From NCBI RefSeq assembly GCF_905475395.1, contig NC_058338.1:6710935-6774934 (forward strand): DNA of 64,000 bases, given 5' to 3'. Shown one piece after another: positions 49,701 through 63,928 of this stretch (positions within the stretch are counted from its first letter, which is position 1; each line of letters starts with the position of its first letter). The notes beneath the pieces are model-generated. The model worked only from the letters and a program-made list of their open reading frames with translations, made no database searches and had not been told where the DNA came from. This stretch comes from Chrysoperla carnea (taxonomy: Eukaryota > Arthropoda > Insecta > Neuroptera > Chrysopidae). Made by a program: the position numbers and the translations under genes.

Positions 49701-49878
49701 TGACCATAAATTATGTTAGATCATGACCAAATTAATGAAATAAAACTTCTTAATATTTTACTGCAGGGATAAACGAAAAACGAAAGAGCGGGAAGAACTT
49801 TGGAAAAAATTAAATGATATTGAAGTAAAACGGAATATGTCAAAACTTAAACAATACAAGCAAAATAAATTTCATTAA
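46795..49878 (+). CDS. Diverged tandem paralogue of PP2A B56 subunit
   Basis: Seven exons: 46795-46918, 47051-47250, 47498-47677, 47878-48068, 48885-49218, 49282-49511 and 49767-49878; 1371 nt, 456 residues. An in-frame TAA at 46783 supports the start. Residues 36-42 (KPLPRLND) match the 'LPxLKD' entry to the B56 core. Exons 4, 5 and 6 have exactly the lengths of their widerborst counterparts (191, 334, 230 nt), and all phases agree, so this is a DNA-level tandem duplication, not a retrocopy. It keeps [47 protein letters not shown] and KIQEPLF. By hand, 47 of 63 residues match widerborst in exon 4, far fewer in exon 2. The acidic loop is altered ([15 protein letters not shown], four residues shorter before it). 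It should still be a PP2A targeting subunit with changed partners; tissue unknown. AATAAA follows the stop directly. Confidence 0.95.
48125..48560 (+). repeat. 1.4 units of the 315-bp CRE repeat, in intron 4 of the B56 paralogue
   Basis: Shares 'aaatttagtagg', 'atcaaaattggataaaattt' and 'ggattctgatgacgtcatta' with the tandem array at 58435-59296. One TGACGTCA lies at 48232-48239. Confidence 0.85.
48561..48884. other. Rest of intron 4 of the B56 paralogue
   Basis: Contains overlapping open frames on both strands (48587-48869) in sequence richer in GC than the exons. Phrases such as 'gttacgaccctgcgtgcg' look transposon-derived, but no family is recognised. Not called as coding. Confidence 0.4.
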
Positions 49879-49984
49879 TAAAAATGAAATTAAAAAAAAT
49901 GCATTCCTTCTTTATTTAAAACAAATCATTAATGTGAAAAAAATTGTATAAAATAAATTAGAAAATATTATTTAACCATAACAG

Positions 49985-50335
49985 GTTGCTTCATTTTAGA
50001 GATTTTTTTCAAAGGGCCGATAAATCAGAATCATCAATTATTCTGCTTTATCGTTTTTTCTACAAAACTTTTTCTGGCGGCACCAAAGTAGTATTGATAA
50101 CATTTATCTCCCCAGGTTTTAAAGTTTCTCGGGGTGGCCAATCACTTTTAGTCCAATGCTGTTCTGTGGCTCTACTATCCCATAAGCATAAGAAGCATGG
50201 ATATTTAGTATAGCCTACCTGCTGGCCCAAAAGCATCGTATTTTGAAGTCCCCACGAACCATCCATTGATGGTCCTGATATTTGATTCTTTCCAGGGTAA
50301 TGGCCAAATTGTTATAGTTAGTTTTCTTCCATATG
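49985..50335 (-). pseudogene. Broken copy of a repeated arthropod protein family (YQDHQW...YPCFLCLWDSR)
   Basis: On the minus strand, fragments read in order YQDHQWMVRGDFK, then (after a frameshift) LLGQQVGYTKYPCFLCLWDS, RATEQHW, WPPRE, LVPPEKVL, a stop, and a remnant near SKMKQP. I recall this combination from a multicopy family of uncharacterised arthropod and cnidarian proteins, probably encoded by a transposon; its function is not known to me. Stops and frameshifts show that this copy is dead. It fills much of the 966-bp gap between the B56 paralogue and salvador, so salvador's promoter should lie right of it. Confidence 0.7.
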
Positions 50336-50844
50336 CACAGAATAACCCATTGGAAGCGAAGCTAATTTATTTTCATCGTGCAATAATAATACTTTAAGAC
50401 TAGTTTATGTTGTTACTAATATCTATGAAAACCTATGTGATAGAATGTTTTGAATAGTTTTCCTGATTTTGGGAGGTCAAAATCTATAAGAAAATGTAAA
50501 AAAATCCTATGCAATTTTTTAGTCGCAGACCTGTGTCCTTTATATTTTTTGAATAATCTAGGTTGTACGGAACCCTAAGTCAATTCCTGTACATATGTAT
50601 GGACTATGGAACTTTGTAGCGAGTAAACCCCAACTCTCTTGACTATTTTTTTTTATTAGCTGTCAGTTGAATAGTGTCAGTTATTCAATTTTATCTTATG
50701 GTTATTATTATGATTATTATAAAAACTTAAAAAGTTTTATTTTAATAAGTTTTAATAATTAATTCAACGTATATTAAAAAGATTATTAAAAAACAACAAA
50801 AGAAAAATGTTAATTTAGCAAAAGGAACACAAAAATTAGTTAGA
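50336..50844. other. Putative promoter / 5' UTR region of salvador
   Basis: No coding content. A transcription start cannot be placed: no clear initiator or TATA box was recognised in the AT-rich sequence. Confidence 0.35.
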
Positions 50845-54187
<3,343 letters not shown>

Positions 54188-54739
54188 ATCCATCCAAAAA
54201 TTGTTTTTCTTGAGTACAAACTCCAGGTAATTTTAAACATTTATAAAAATTTCCAACGCTATTATGGATTATTTAATTTTGGAATGCTAAATGGATAGAG
54301 CCCCTTTAAATGAATTTTCCCCTTCACCCATTTGTTTTAACGATGTAAGATATTAATTAGATAATAAGGTGGATCGGAAAAGTCTTTTTATTTTTATTTT
54401 AATACATATATACAGAGAAAACATCCAGAAAAAAAGGACAAGAATCTTGAATTTTGGAATCTCTTTATATTTTATACATGAAGTGCATAAATTTGAAAGG
54501 ACCCTCCATTGTTTACAATCAATATAATCAATGATGTTTTGACAAATAATTTTAAATTTGAATGGTAGTCTGTGATAATTACGTTTACAAAAAGTAAAAA
54601 AAACTAAATCTTTTTAAAAAATTATTAATTTTAATAAATAAGTACTCAATTTTAATTATTAAGAATAATATATTATTGATTGGTCCTTGTTTAGATTAAC
54701 TATGCGTTAAATCTCGTTTTACTTTACGGTTTTGAATCC
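54188..54739 (+). other. Probable 3' UTR of salvador and downstream DNA
   Basis: AT-rich. AATAAA-like signals occur near 54636. No second gene. Confidence 0.4.
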
Positions 54740-55410
54740 CGTCTAACGATGTGCCTTTTGGAGGTGAAAACTTTCCAGTCTCTTTCCCACTTTCACATGT
54801 CGTAATATTATGTTTTTTCATGGTTTTTATGTCATTGAACAGGTGTACAGCCTCCCCAAATGAAACTAGAATGTTGAAAATCGGTATGTAGGTTGGGTTA
54901 GTGTCGAGGATGTGCCTTATGGGGGTGAAAACTTTCCAGCCCCCTCTCCACTTTTACATGTCGTAATATTGTGTTTTTTCGTGGCTTTTATGGCAATGAA
55001 CAGCTATATAGCCTCCCCAAATTGAACTAGAGTGTTGAAAATCGGTATGTAGGTTAGCTTAGTGTCAAAGATGTGCCTTATGGGGGTCAAAATTCCAGCC
55101 CCCTTTCCACATGTGGTAATATTGTGTTTTTTCGTGGCTTTTATGGCATTGAACAGCTGTACAGCCTCACCAAATGGAACTAGAGTGTTGAAAATCAGTA
55201 TGTAGGTTGAGTTATTGTCTAGAATGTGCGTTTTTGGGGTGAAAAATTTTCAGCCCCCACCCCGCTTTCACATGTTGTCAAATTTTATTGTTTTTCTGTG
55301 GTTTTTATGGCCTTCCTAAATTGGAATAGAAGGTTGAAAATCGGTATGTAAGTTAGATTCGTGTCAAGTATGTGCCTTTTATGTGTCGACATTCCAGCCC
55401 TCCCCCCCTT
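54740..55410. repeat. Tandem array, period about 150-161 bp, 4.3 units
   Basis: Units start with 'gatgtgcctt' or variants near 54748, 54909, 55070, 55222 and 55368. Each holds 'tgttgaaaatcggtatgtag' and a C-rich 'ccagcccc' block. Unit length shrinks along the array through small deletions. It lies between salvador and the converging small gene. Confidence 0.88.
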
Positions 55411-56319
55411 ATCGCTCTATTTTGTAGATATTGCATGTTTTCTAAAAGTGGAAAAGACATCAATTTCATTTCAATAAAAATAATCTTTTAATAAGAAATA
55501 TATAATTTGAGAGAAATATAACTTGGTGGTGAATTTATGGTGCTCACGAGTTTTAGTTATTCATCTTCTTGTTTGGATATCTCCCTCAATAAAAATATGC
55601 ATGTCTGAAAAAAAATTTCTTCACAATCTTCACAACAGTAACTCAAATTTCGAATCGTTCTAGACCTATTAGTGCTAAGTTAGTCTAAACACAACCAATA
55701 TATTTTGCCTTGAATATGATACGCTGTAAGAAAAATAATATCGTGTTGTTCCTAATGTGGGCAATTCTATGAACTCTGTGACACCTTTATTTGATCCCCT
55801 CGTTTTCATTGTTCTCTGCCAGACAATTTTTCGATATATCATGCGGGAAAAAATACCGATTCAAAAATGAATCATGGTGAAAATTTAGGAAATTTTGGTG
55901 ATTACTACGCTATATCCAAACGAGATATCGAAAAATTTGTCTCATTGAGTGTTATTATAGTAGGGGACCCCAAGAGAGAATTTGGGGAGTAACTCGAGCA
56001 TGTTAGATTAAGATATAGGAGGGTTCCTTGGACCTTCCTACGTATCTCCTCCAAATATTAGCCCTTAATATAGGGACGCGCGTGTAGGGCAGCTGATTTT
56101 TATTTTTAACCCTTTTTAACGACGCTTGAGTTACTTCACATTTAGCATCGTGGGCTTCCTTACTATTAATATCGACAGTTAAGTAAGGTGCTACGGAAAG
56201 CGTAGAATTCCCCTGTTATGACTAAAAATAAAAATAAATATTATATATTTTGTGATCATATTTATTAAATAAAAAATCAAATATTTAATTCTATAATTAA
56301 TTTATTTTTCTATTTACAA
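55411..56319. other. Non-coding DNA between converging genes
   Basis: No exon was recognised. TTTATT at 56261 and 56301 gives AATAAA on the minus strand, suiting the polyadenylation of the small minus-strand gene. Confidence 0.5.
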
Positions 56320-56922
56320 TTAATAATTTTTTCCTTCTTCTAACAATTCATTTTCCTTTTCCGTAGACAAAACCGTATTTTCATGATATTCATCAGTTTC
56401 AGTAACTGTTAATCCTTTGATTCTTACAATTTGTGCGTTTGGTATTCCTAACGTCTTAGCCCATTGTTTACCTACAAAAAAATAATTATCAATCCTAGAC
56501 TTTTTTCAGCCGTTACAGAATTTGGATTCAACTTCATGAATTTTAATTTTAGAATCAACTAGCAGTTTACTCATGTTACTCGCTGATACAGTTTTATATT
56601 GGTGAACTAATTTTTTTAAAATAGGTCCAGTGTTTTTGTGTTTATCCACAAAAAATCAAAGATTTCCTTTTCTATAATGTTAGTGTAGATAAAAAAAATT
56701 TCTACCTGGTGATAGTTGTTTGTCTTCATCAGACTTGTACCCATAATAATCAGCCCAATCTTTTTTGCCCTGATATATCATATACAGGACACATCCAAAA
56801 GCATTCCATGCTACTAACGCATATATCACAGATAAACGATTTTTCCAAACTTGTGCACTTTGTACCGGTATTGGTTTTGTATTTCGTCTAATCAGGCGTC
56901 TTAACCATTGTATTCGAAACAT
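56320..56922 (-). CDS. Small single-pass membrane protein, SMIM26-like, probably mitochondrial
   Basis: Two exons, complement of 56706-56922 and 56320-56471; 369 nt, 122 residues, from MFRIQWLRRLIRRNT to ...LLEEGKNY-stop. The N-terminus has many Arg and no acidic residue, as in mitochondrial targeting signals. One membrane segment spans about residues 30-50 (SVIYALVAWNAFGCVLYMIY). It is followed by a charged tail (KKDWADYYGYKSDEDKQLSPG, then exon 2). The pattern W-x2-R-[LM]-S-V-x-Y-x4-W-x3-G-x2-LY matches human SMIM26 as I recall it (a mitochondrial microprotein linked to complex I assembly), but the tail is longer than the vertebrate one and not alignable by eye. Upstream of the ATG a 'ttattccag' suggests a 5' UTR intron acceptor. 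Transcription converges on salvador. The gene model is sound; the family call is tentative. Confidence 0.78.
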
Positions 56923-58434
56923 TACTGGAATAAAAATTTTAAATATTTGAAAAAAAGCACCTTAGGTGGTTTTCTACCTACGGGGGTTTTATTCGTTTTG
57001 GGGCATTCCAAGTTTTTGGCAATAATATTTATAGGATTAAATTGAAATATAAGAAAGAATCTTTATTTTATATAATCTTTTATAAATCCCAGAGAAAACG
57101 TTGTAATATATTAAATTCTACATAAAAATAGGGTTATGTTAATAAGTGGGTCATTATATGAGTTTTTTGAATTACTTCAAAATAAATTAACTGTTTCTAA
57201 AGGAATTTGAGCACATACTTTTAGAAAAAAATATACCTTAATTAATTATTAATAATTATGTATAAAATTTTTTTTTTTCGAGTTACATAAATTGAAATTA
57301 GAAAAATGGGGTTAGGTTTCAATCGTATTTGTTGTAGATATTCAAATATTAGAAGCGGGAATTGAATTTTTTTACGTTTATAAAAAACACTTTTCTCTTA
57401 TTTTCAAAAAGAAATATAATAAAAAGTGTCTTTGGATTTGATGTTTAATAATTTTTTTTAACTTCGGTAAAATAACAGAAATTATTCATGAAAGTTAAAC
57501 GTCTTGTAACGCGAGAAAAATATAATTGGCATTTAGTTGATATAAAAGTTTAAAAAGGTCTTGGATCTCTATTTTGAATTTTCAAATTTTGGTGTCATTA
57601 TGTTTTATTTTACCTTTCTTTAAAATTTGTCATTGTTGGAAAGAAGGTGGGATGGTAAACGTGGAAGGAATTAGCTAAACCGGACACCTTTTTTACTAAT
57701 CTTAGATTTAGCTTCAGCATGCAAATAAATTAAAATAGCTTTCGTAACTGAGCTTTCCACACTATCTTTACTAGGGGAGGAGTGGTTAAAGTTAAATTAA
57801 CACTCTGTATTTTAAGAAGTGTGCAGATATTATGATAAATGGATGTCATATCGAATAAATTTATAAAGTAGTGATAAAAATAATTTGCATAATCAGCATT
57901 TTATTAAAATAATTACTTTATTAAATCAATTTCAATTTCAATACGTTTACAATATTTTATATTCAATTATTTTCATTATATTATTATATTAAGTAGAAAG
58001 TAAATTGGGCATTTTATCATGCTTGTATTATTTTGAGATGGAAGTTTTGAAATTTATTGTATAATAAAATCGAAACTTTTATAGTGAACAAAGTTGTAGA
58101 GTACAATTTATCATCTGCAGGGCTTGATTAATTATTTCGGGGCAATTCAATTTTCGGGGGTCTTTTTTAGCAGTTTGAAGACATCAACTTTTTTCAAGTT
58201 GAAGGTAGGGATGTGAGTAATATGTCTAATTTACGTACAACCGTTTTACAATCTACAAAGTTCAATTGTTAGGTATTGTTTATATTCTTTACTCTATAAT
58301 GGAATGAATATATAATTGATTGGCCTAAATACCTAAAAAAAAAAAGCGTAATAATAGAATCCTGAAATGTTTTAGAATAACATTGATTTATGGTAACAAC
58401 AATTACTGTGAAGACACTCAATTTATTCCTTCTC
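56923..58434. other. Non-coding DNA
   Basis: Upstream region of the SMIM26-like gene, then AT-rich DNA. No element ends or exons were recognised. Confidence 0.5.
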
Positions 58435-59296
58435 TCTTTTCAACTGTGTCAGTTTTTCCCTAGCTATCACTTATGTGCTTATTTTCGGTACCAGGGCTCC
58501 AAAATCTTGAAACCTATTAGAGCTAGGTTAAATTTGATCACAAATTTAAAAAGTATGACCCAAATTTAGTAGGATTACATACTTGTTTTATCAAAATTGG
58601 ATAAAATTTGAATGCGATAGAGCAAAATTAAATTTTTTGGATTCTGATGACGTCATTAAGTTAAAAAATTCGATTTTTTAGATAACACAGGCAAATTTGA
58701 TCCGATCTTATTGGAATTTTTTTTGAAACCCACTAATTTTGGGCCATTCTTTTCAACTGTGTTGTCAGTTCTTCGTTAGCTATCACTTATGTGCTTATTT
58801 TCGGTACCAGGGCTCCAAAATCTTGAAACCTATTAGAGCTAGGTTAAATTTGATCACAAATTTGAAAAGTATGACCCAAATTTAGTAGGATTACATACTT
58901 GTTTTATCAAAATTGGATAAAATTTGAATGCGATAGAGCAAAATTAAATTTTTTGGATTCTGATGACGTCATTAAGTTAAAAAATTCGATTTTTTTGAGA
59001 ACACAGCCAAATTTGATCTGATCTTACTGGAATTTTTTTTGAGATCCACTTATTTTGGGTCAATCTTTTCAACTGTCATGTCAGTTTTTCGCTAGCTATC
59101 ACTGTTGTGCTTAATTCCGGTACCAGGACTCCAAATTCTTGGAACCTATTAGAACTAGGTTAATTTTGATAACCAATTTGAAAAGTATGACCCAAATTTA
59201 GTAGGATTACATCCTTAATTTATTAAAATTGGATAAAATTTAGATGTGATAAAGCAAAATTAAATTTTTTGGATTCTAATGACGTCATAAAGTTAG
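58435..59296. repeat. Tandem array, period about 315 bp, 2.7 units, each with TGACGTCA
   Basis: Units begin 'tcttttcaactgtg' near 58435, 58748 and 59064. Each contains 'ggtaccagggctcc', 'tatgacccaaatttagtagg' and a perfect cAMP-response-element palindrome TGACGTCA at 58648, 58964 and 59280. Units 1 and 2 are nearly identical; unit 3 is more diverged. The same repeat is in intron 4 of the B56 paralogue. Confidence 0.92.
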
Positions 59297-59749
59297 TACA
59301 CTTATACTGAGTGTAATTAGCAAAGGATAGTGCTGATACAGTGTTTTAAAACTATATTCTAGCCCTAGGATAAAAAAGAACAAAATATATATTCCTTTAA
59401 AAAAAAAGTTTTTGTTTGAAAATTCATTTTCAATCCCTTTATTTAGAGACTGTATATATAAACAATTAATTACGTTGGTTGTTTTATAAGGTAAGAAAAT
59501 AATTTCTTACAACAAAAATAATTAAACTTTCACTTTTATGTTAGATAAAAAGAAATTAGATCGAATTAAAAAGATTTCTTCTCTTAAATGTTATTTTCAA
59601 TTAAGGTAGTATTATTATTCATTTTAAACAGTACAGCAGAAAATGTCTTTAATAAATGACTTTGGAAAGAAAAAGTTACTAAAAATTTGTTTCAAATTCA
59701 ACTCATGTTCAAAATTTTTAAGAACTATCTCTGGGAAAATGGAGCCTAT
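59297..59749. other. Non-coding DNA
   Basis: AT-rich. Nothing was recognised. Confidence 0.5.
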
Positions 59750-59890
59750 TGTTTCGCATTCTGGCAGTTTTGCCTGTGACAACAGCGAAGAATAAACGCT
59801 CCTTGTCCTTTTAACTTTGCGTCGTCTCCCTTAAATAATAAATATCTTGGTGTAGAGATCGATGCGCCCAGAGTTTTGAAAAAGTTTTTT
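59750..59890 (+). pseudogene. Broken hAT transposase fragment
   Basis: 'ctggcagttttgcctgtgac', 'aagaataaacgctccttgtc' and 'tttgcgtcgtctc' match in order the hAT dimerisation-domain remnant at 51710-51780. Stops interrupt every frame. Confidence 0.65.
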
Positions 59891-60257
59891 TTCTGTGCCT
59901 CGTTAACTTACTCGAAAAAAGGACACCAAAGTTTTGTCATAATAGGGTATTCTACTATTTTTGAAAAAGTACTTCCAAATGTTTATTTTGCTAATAAAAA
60001 GCCTCCAAAAATTTATTTTGAAAAAATACACACGCTTTCTTGCCAAAAACTTAAATTAAATTTTAAACCTTTTTTAAACTGTCAAAAACGCGGGCATCCA
60101 ATTTGATGACGTAATATGGGTATCACTATACGAAATAACACAAATAAGTTTGACAGATATATTCATAGACATCTGATTATAATAAATATAAATACTTATT
60201 ATCTATGGATATATTATACCCAGCTGTCTACACTGAACTAATTGATGGTCTATGACT

Positions 60258-60440
60258 CATACCGCTATGACATCACAGCAGGGCTTACCCGCGTTTTAGG
60301 TCACGTGATATACAGTTTAAAAATTACGATTTTTAATTTAAATATTTTAAAAGAAAAATGTGCTTTTATGACTCGAAATCAGAATATTTAAGTATATTTT
60401 TACATAAATTTTAACTTTTTTCAAATTTCATGATTTATTT
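60258..60440 (-). repeat. Dispersed repeat with conserved TCACGTGA core, copy 2
   Basis: The inverted relative of 21846-22012, keeping GTCACGTGATATACAG in complement order and 'aatcagaatatttaagtata'. Confidence 0.65.
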
Positions 60441-60459
60441 TTGACTAACGATAATACCC

Positions 60460-60712
60460 TATTTGCACCCTTTTGGGTAAACAGTGATATTTGCAAAAAA
60501 ATGTTTCAAACAAAAGTTGTTTATTTTTTTATAAGGAACATTTTTTAGACTTAAACTTTTTTTCTATCTCTAACGGTTTACAAGATGAGTCATACGGATC
60601 CAAGACCCAATTGACCCATGTTTCCCACTACTATATTTTATCTATGCCTATGTTGCTCATTTACGAACTTAGCCTCACGCTATAAAAAGTTTTAACAGGA
60701 AATGGACTATTC
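60460..60712 (+). repeat. Dispersed repeat family R, truncated copy
   Basis: 'gggtaaacagtgatatttgc', 'aacggtttacaagatgagtc' and 'catttacgaacttagcctca' match the 24255-24667 copy. It lacks the tetranucleotide run and the distal third. A 64-codon frame at 60491 lies wholly inside it and is not coding. Confidence 0.7.
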
Positions 60713-63062
60713 AGGGGATAGAAAACAAATTGATATTTGATAAAAATTGTTGTTAAATAAAATGAGTGTTACATATGAACTACCTTAAAACTTATTAACA
60801 AAAAATACACGGACGAACGAACACGGTTATTAAAATTTTTGTTCAGTAGGTAAAATGGTAGGTAAAATATTAAATAGTGAATAGCCACCGTATCTAAGCA
60901 ACGCACGCGCATTCTAAATGCATAATCAAATCAAAAATGTAAAATAGAAGTATTTTTGCACCACACTTAATTCTCATCGAAAATCAAAATTATTAGTCTA
61001 TTACACACACATATTAAAAATTTTTATTACAATAGTTTTCAAAATTACAATTCAAGTTTTAATTCTAGATTCTTTACATCGAATTCATCGAAACACGTCA
61101 ACCAACCCACATATGTTTAGAAAATTGAATCAACATCAAATTTTAAGTGTATGTAAGTTTACAATAAAATGTTTTCATAACCTATAAATAATTTATATAA
61201 ACACGAAATATGTTTTTATTATAATTTTATAACTTATTTATTACAATATGCGTTAATTCTATTCGAAGATGACACTTTCTGTCTTCGAAATTCTATACAG
61301 AATCATAAAGCAAATTTTAAGAGTGATGGGTTTAAAATTTTTTTGGCTAATGTCAATTTGACATGCACGTTTGAGAAATGCGATTTTAATCTATTTTTTT
61401 TTAAAATCTTTTATATATATGGTGTTTTTATTTTATTTAGCTGTTTTAAATTTATTGTTTTTAATTCAAGAATTCAACTTAATTATAACTTACTCAAATT
61501 CTAGAATTTTAGAATGACTGATTAGTTTTTTTGCAAATTTTATAGGAAAAACGATTAATTCATGAATGTTTCATGAAAAATTGGGATTAACGTTTATTAA
61601 ATTGTTTAATTTTAACTGGTTTTTATTTGAAACTACGTTATTGGCTTGCTATTTTTAATTAGCCGGTAAATTTTTGTCCGATGGCGTAAATAATAACAGT
61701 ATTTGTAAATAAGTAAAACAGATCGGTATTTCGCCCAAAAATTTGTTGAGATACTGATTTGGACGGCACTGATTCATATCATTTAGCTGTAGAAACTAAA
61801 TACCAATATTTATTTGATCCATATTTTGAGTAATCAAAATTCAGACTGTTTCCATTCTCCATTTTAGCATTCCATTGTTTCTGTTAATATAATAATTCTT
61901 ATAAGCGTATAATTGGAATCAGAAAAAAATTCAAATTTTTGTGTAAAAAATGGCTCATTAATCGAAGAAATATAAACAAAAAAACAGTCAAACCCATTTT
62001 TTTGTGAGCCGGTGAAAAATGTTCTCCTAAGTGTACTCAACAAGATCATGTCCAAAAGAACTTGTGCTTTTTCGCTTTTCGCCCATAAAGATGGACAAAG
62101 CACATTCTCTTTATTTAGTATTTAAAAAACTAAAGGATTTTCTATTTTGAACGATTCTAAGCATTTTTGGATCCTGGACATTTTTCACCTAACCTCACCG
62201 TTTTTGAGATAGCATTTGAAAAAAGCGGATTTTCGCCGAAAACTCGTTATTGGCGAAAAGATTATTTTGTAGTTTTTTTTCTGGTCAAAAATTTGATTCG
62301 TAAACTCTCAACATTTTTTACCTAACCTCATTGTTTTCGATATATAAGCGTTTGAAAAAAAAAATCGCGTATTTTAGTCTCAATTTTAGCTATACATAAA
62401 AAATATATATTTTTTTTGGCAAGAACCCACTTCAGAAAGTCTATAAGAACGTGCATTCCAAAGTATTTGTTCTCGAAACTTAAACACAATGTTATTATAT
62501 CTCGGAATATACAGGATATTTAAATAATTAAATTTAAAAGTAGTTTTTTTATATGTATGTATGTATTCTAAATATGTGACCATGACAAAGTGAAATTGAA
62601 TTGTAGTGACAGCGTAAAAAATGTCTTAATAATATCGCGTGTGTTTCGATATAACTAGAATTGTCATATTTGATTTTATCCAATTTATTAGATTTTCACC
62701 AAAAAATTATCTACCATCAAGTGAAAAATGTCATAAACTATCTATTGTTTATTTGTACATATTTTTGAAAAAAATTGCATGGAAGAAAGCTTTATGTCTA
62801 GAAGTAATTTTCCTTGAGTTTAAACTTCTTAAAAACAAACTTTCGATTTAGATTAGGTTCTAAAAAATCAGAATTACAGTAAAATTTGTTAGTACGTGAA
62901 GGCAGGGTTTGCTCTATGACCATTTCCAATCAACTTCCCGTTAGGTCGGTAAATACCCCTTTGCTCCTGGTGAAAGTAAGGGAATGTTGCGGGGGGTGGT
63001 TGTGGGTGGCAAAAATGTGAAAAAATATATATCTGCCCTTTTCTTACTCATATGAACTTTCG
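60713..63062. other. Non-coding DNA, 2.3 kb
   Basis: No gene on either strand. The short frames at 61864 and 62386 (minus) and 62639 (plus) show no motif. Two diverged blocks near 62190-62240 and 62300-62350 share 'acctaacctca', suggesting an old repeat. Confidence 0.5.
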
Positions 63063-63157
63063 GAAATTTCCAGAACAAATTTCTGGAATGATTTAGAAAG
63101 TTACAAAATGTGTGTAACGGTCAAAATCGATTCGAAATTTCCTAGAAAATTCTAGAA
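63063..63157. promoter_or_regulatory. Cluster of heat-shock-element-like motifs
   Basis: Two perfect three-unit elements of the form GAAnnTTCnnGAA are present: GAAATTTCCAGAA (63063-63075) and GAAAATTCTAGAA (63145-63157). Two-unit elements lie at 63081-63088 and 63134-63141. HSF trimers bind such arrays. No gene is visible just downstream in the window, so function is unproven; an internally duplicated transposon end could give the same pattern. Confidence 0.45.
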
Positions 63158-63928
63158 AGTTATAAAAGTAATCTAGAAAGTTTGTTTAAACCGACAACTA
63201 TAATCATGATTAACTTTAAATTGACCGCCGAGAGCTGTTAGCGCCATTTCTCGACGACCAGTAGAACTATCAAGTCAGACCCGGACAAGAACTTTCTAGG
63301 CCTTTTTCCGAAATTTAAATCTTTTAATTTCAACCAAGTTTAGTGTTTTTTTAAGGGCTACACAAAGAGTGAGTTTGTCTGTTTTTTTTATGTCAGTAAT
63401 GACGTAACCATAGACGTAGGAAATGGAATTCCTTCTCCATTTAGCTGTCAAATAAAGTTTAACAAAAAAAAAAAACAAGGGACACCGTGATCCCAGGATT
63501 AACCCCCTGTAGTTACCATGATTTCTAATGACACCCAATAAAGATTTAATGAGATATTTCTGTAATTAGTTTTAAATATCTAAAACGTTAATCTCTATTA
63601 TTGATTTTTAAGAGTACGTTTTTTAAATATTTTATGAGTAAATATACATTTTAATCTTTATAATTATATAGGATGTCCCTCTCCACAGATTAAAGAGTGT
63701 TTTTAAAGAGAGATTCATAACTTTAAAATATTAAATTAAAACAAAGACGAATATTTTTAATATTAAGGCTGTTATGAACAAATTTTGAAAACATTCTTTG
63801 ATTGGCATGAAACTTATCATCAAAAACAGTAATATTTTTTTCCATTCATGGTACACTTTTTTATGGAGTCAGCCAATAGACTTTTGTCCTAAACTTAGAA
63901 AAATTTTTTATACGTTACTTTAATTAGG
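63158..63928. other. Non-coding DNA with small repeat fragments
   Basis: Bases 63452-63500 ('aataaagtttaacaaaaa' then 'caccgtgatcc') resemble 34098-34140 in a widerborst intron, an undefined dispersed repeat. 'atataggatgtccc' at 63669 resembles the end of the 45311 element. Nothing coding. Confidence 0.45.

Noticed and set aside
46795-49878. B56 paralogue as a processed retrocopy or pseudogene
   Set aside because: It has all six introns at the same positions, working splice sites, and a 1371-nt frame without stops.
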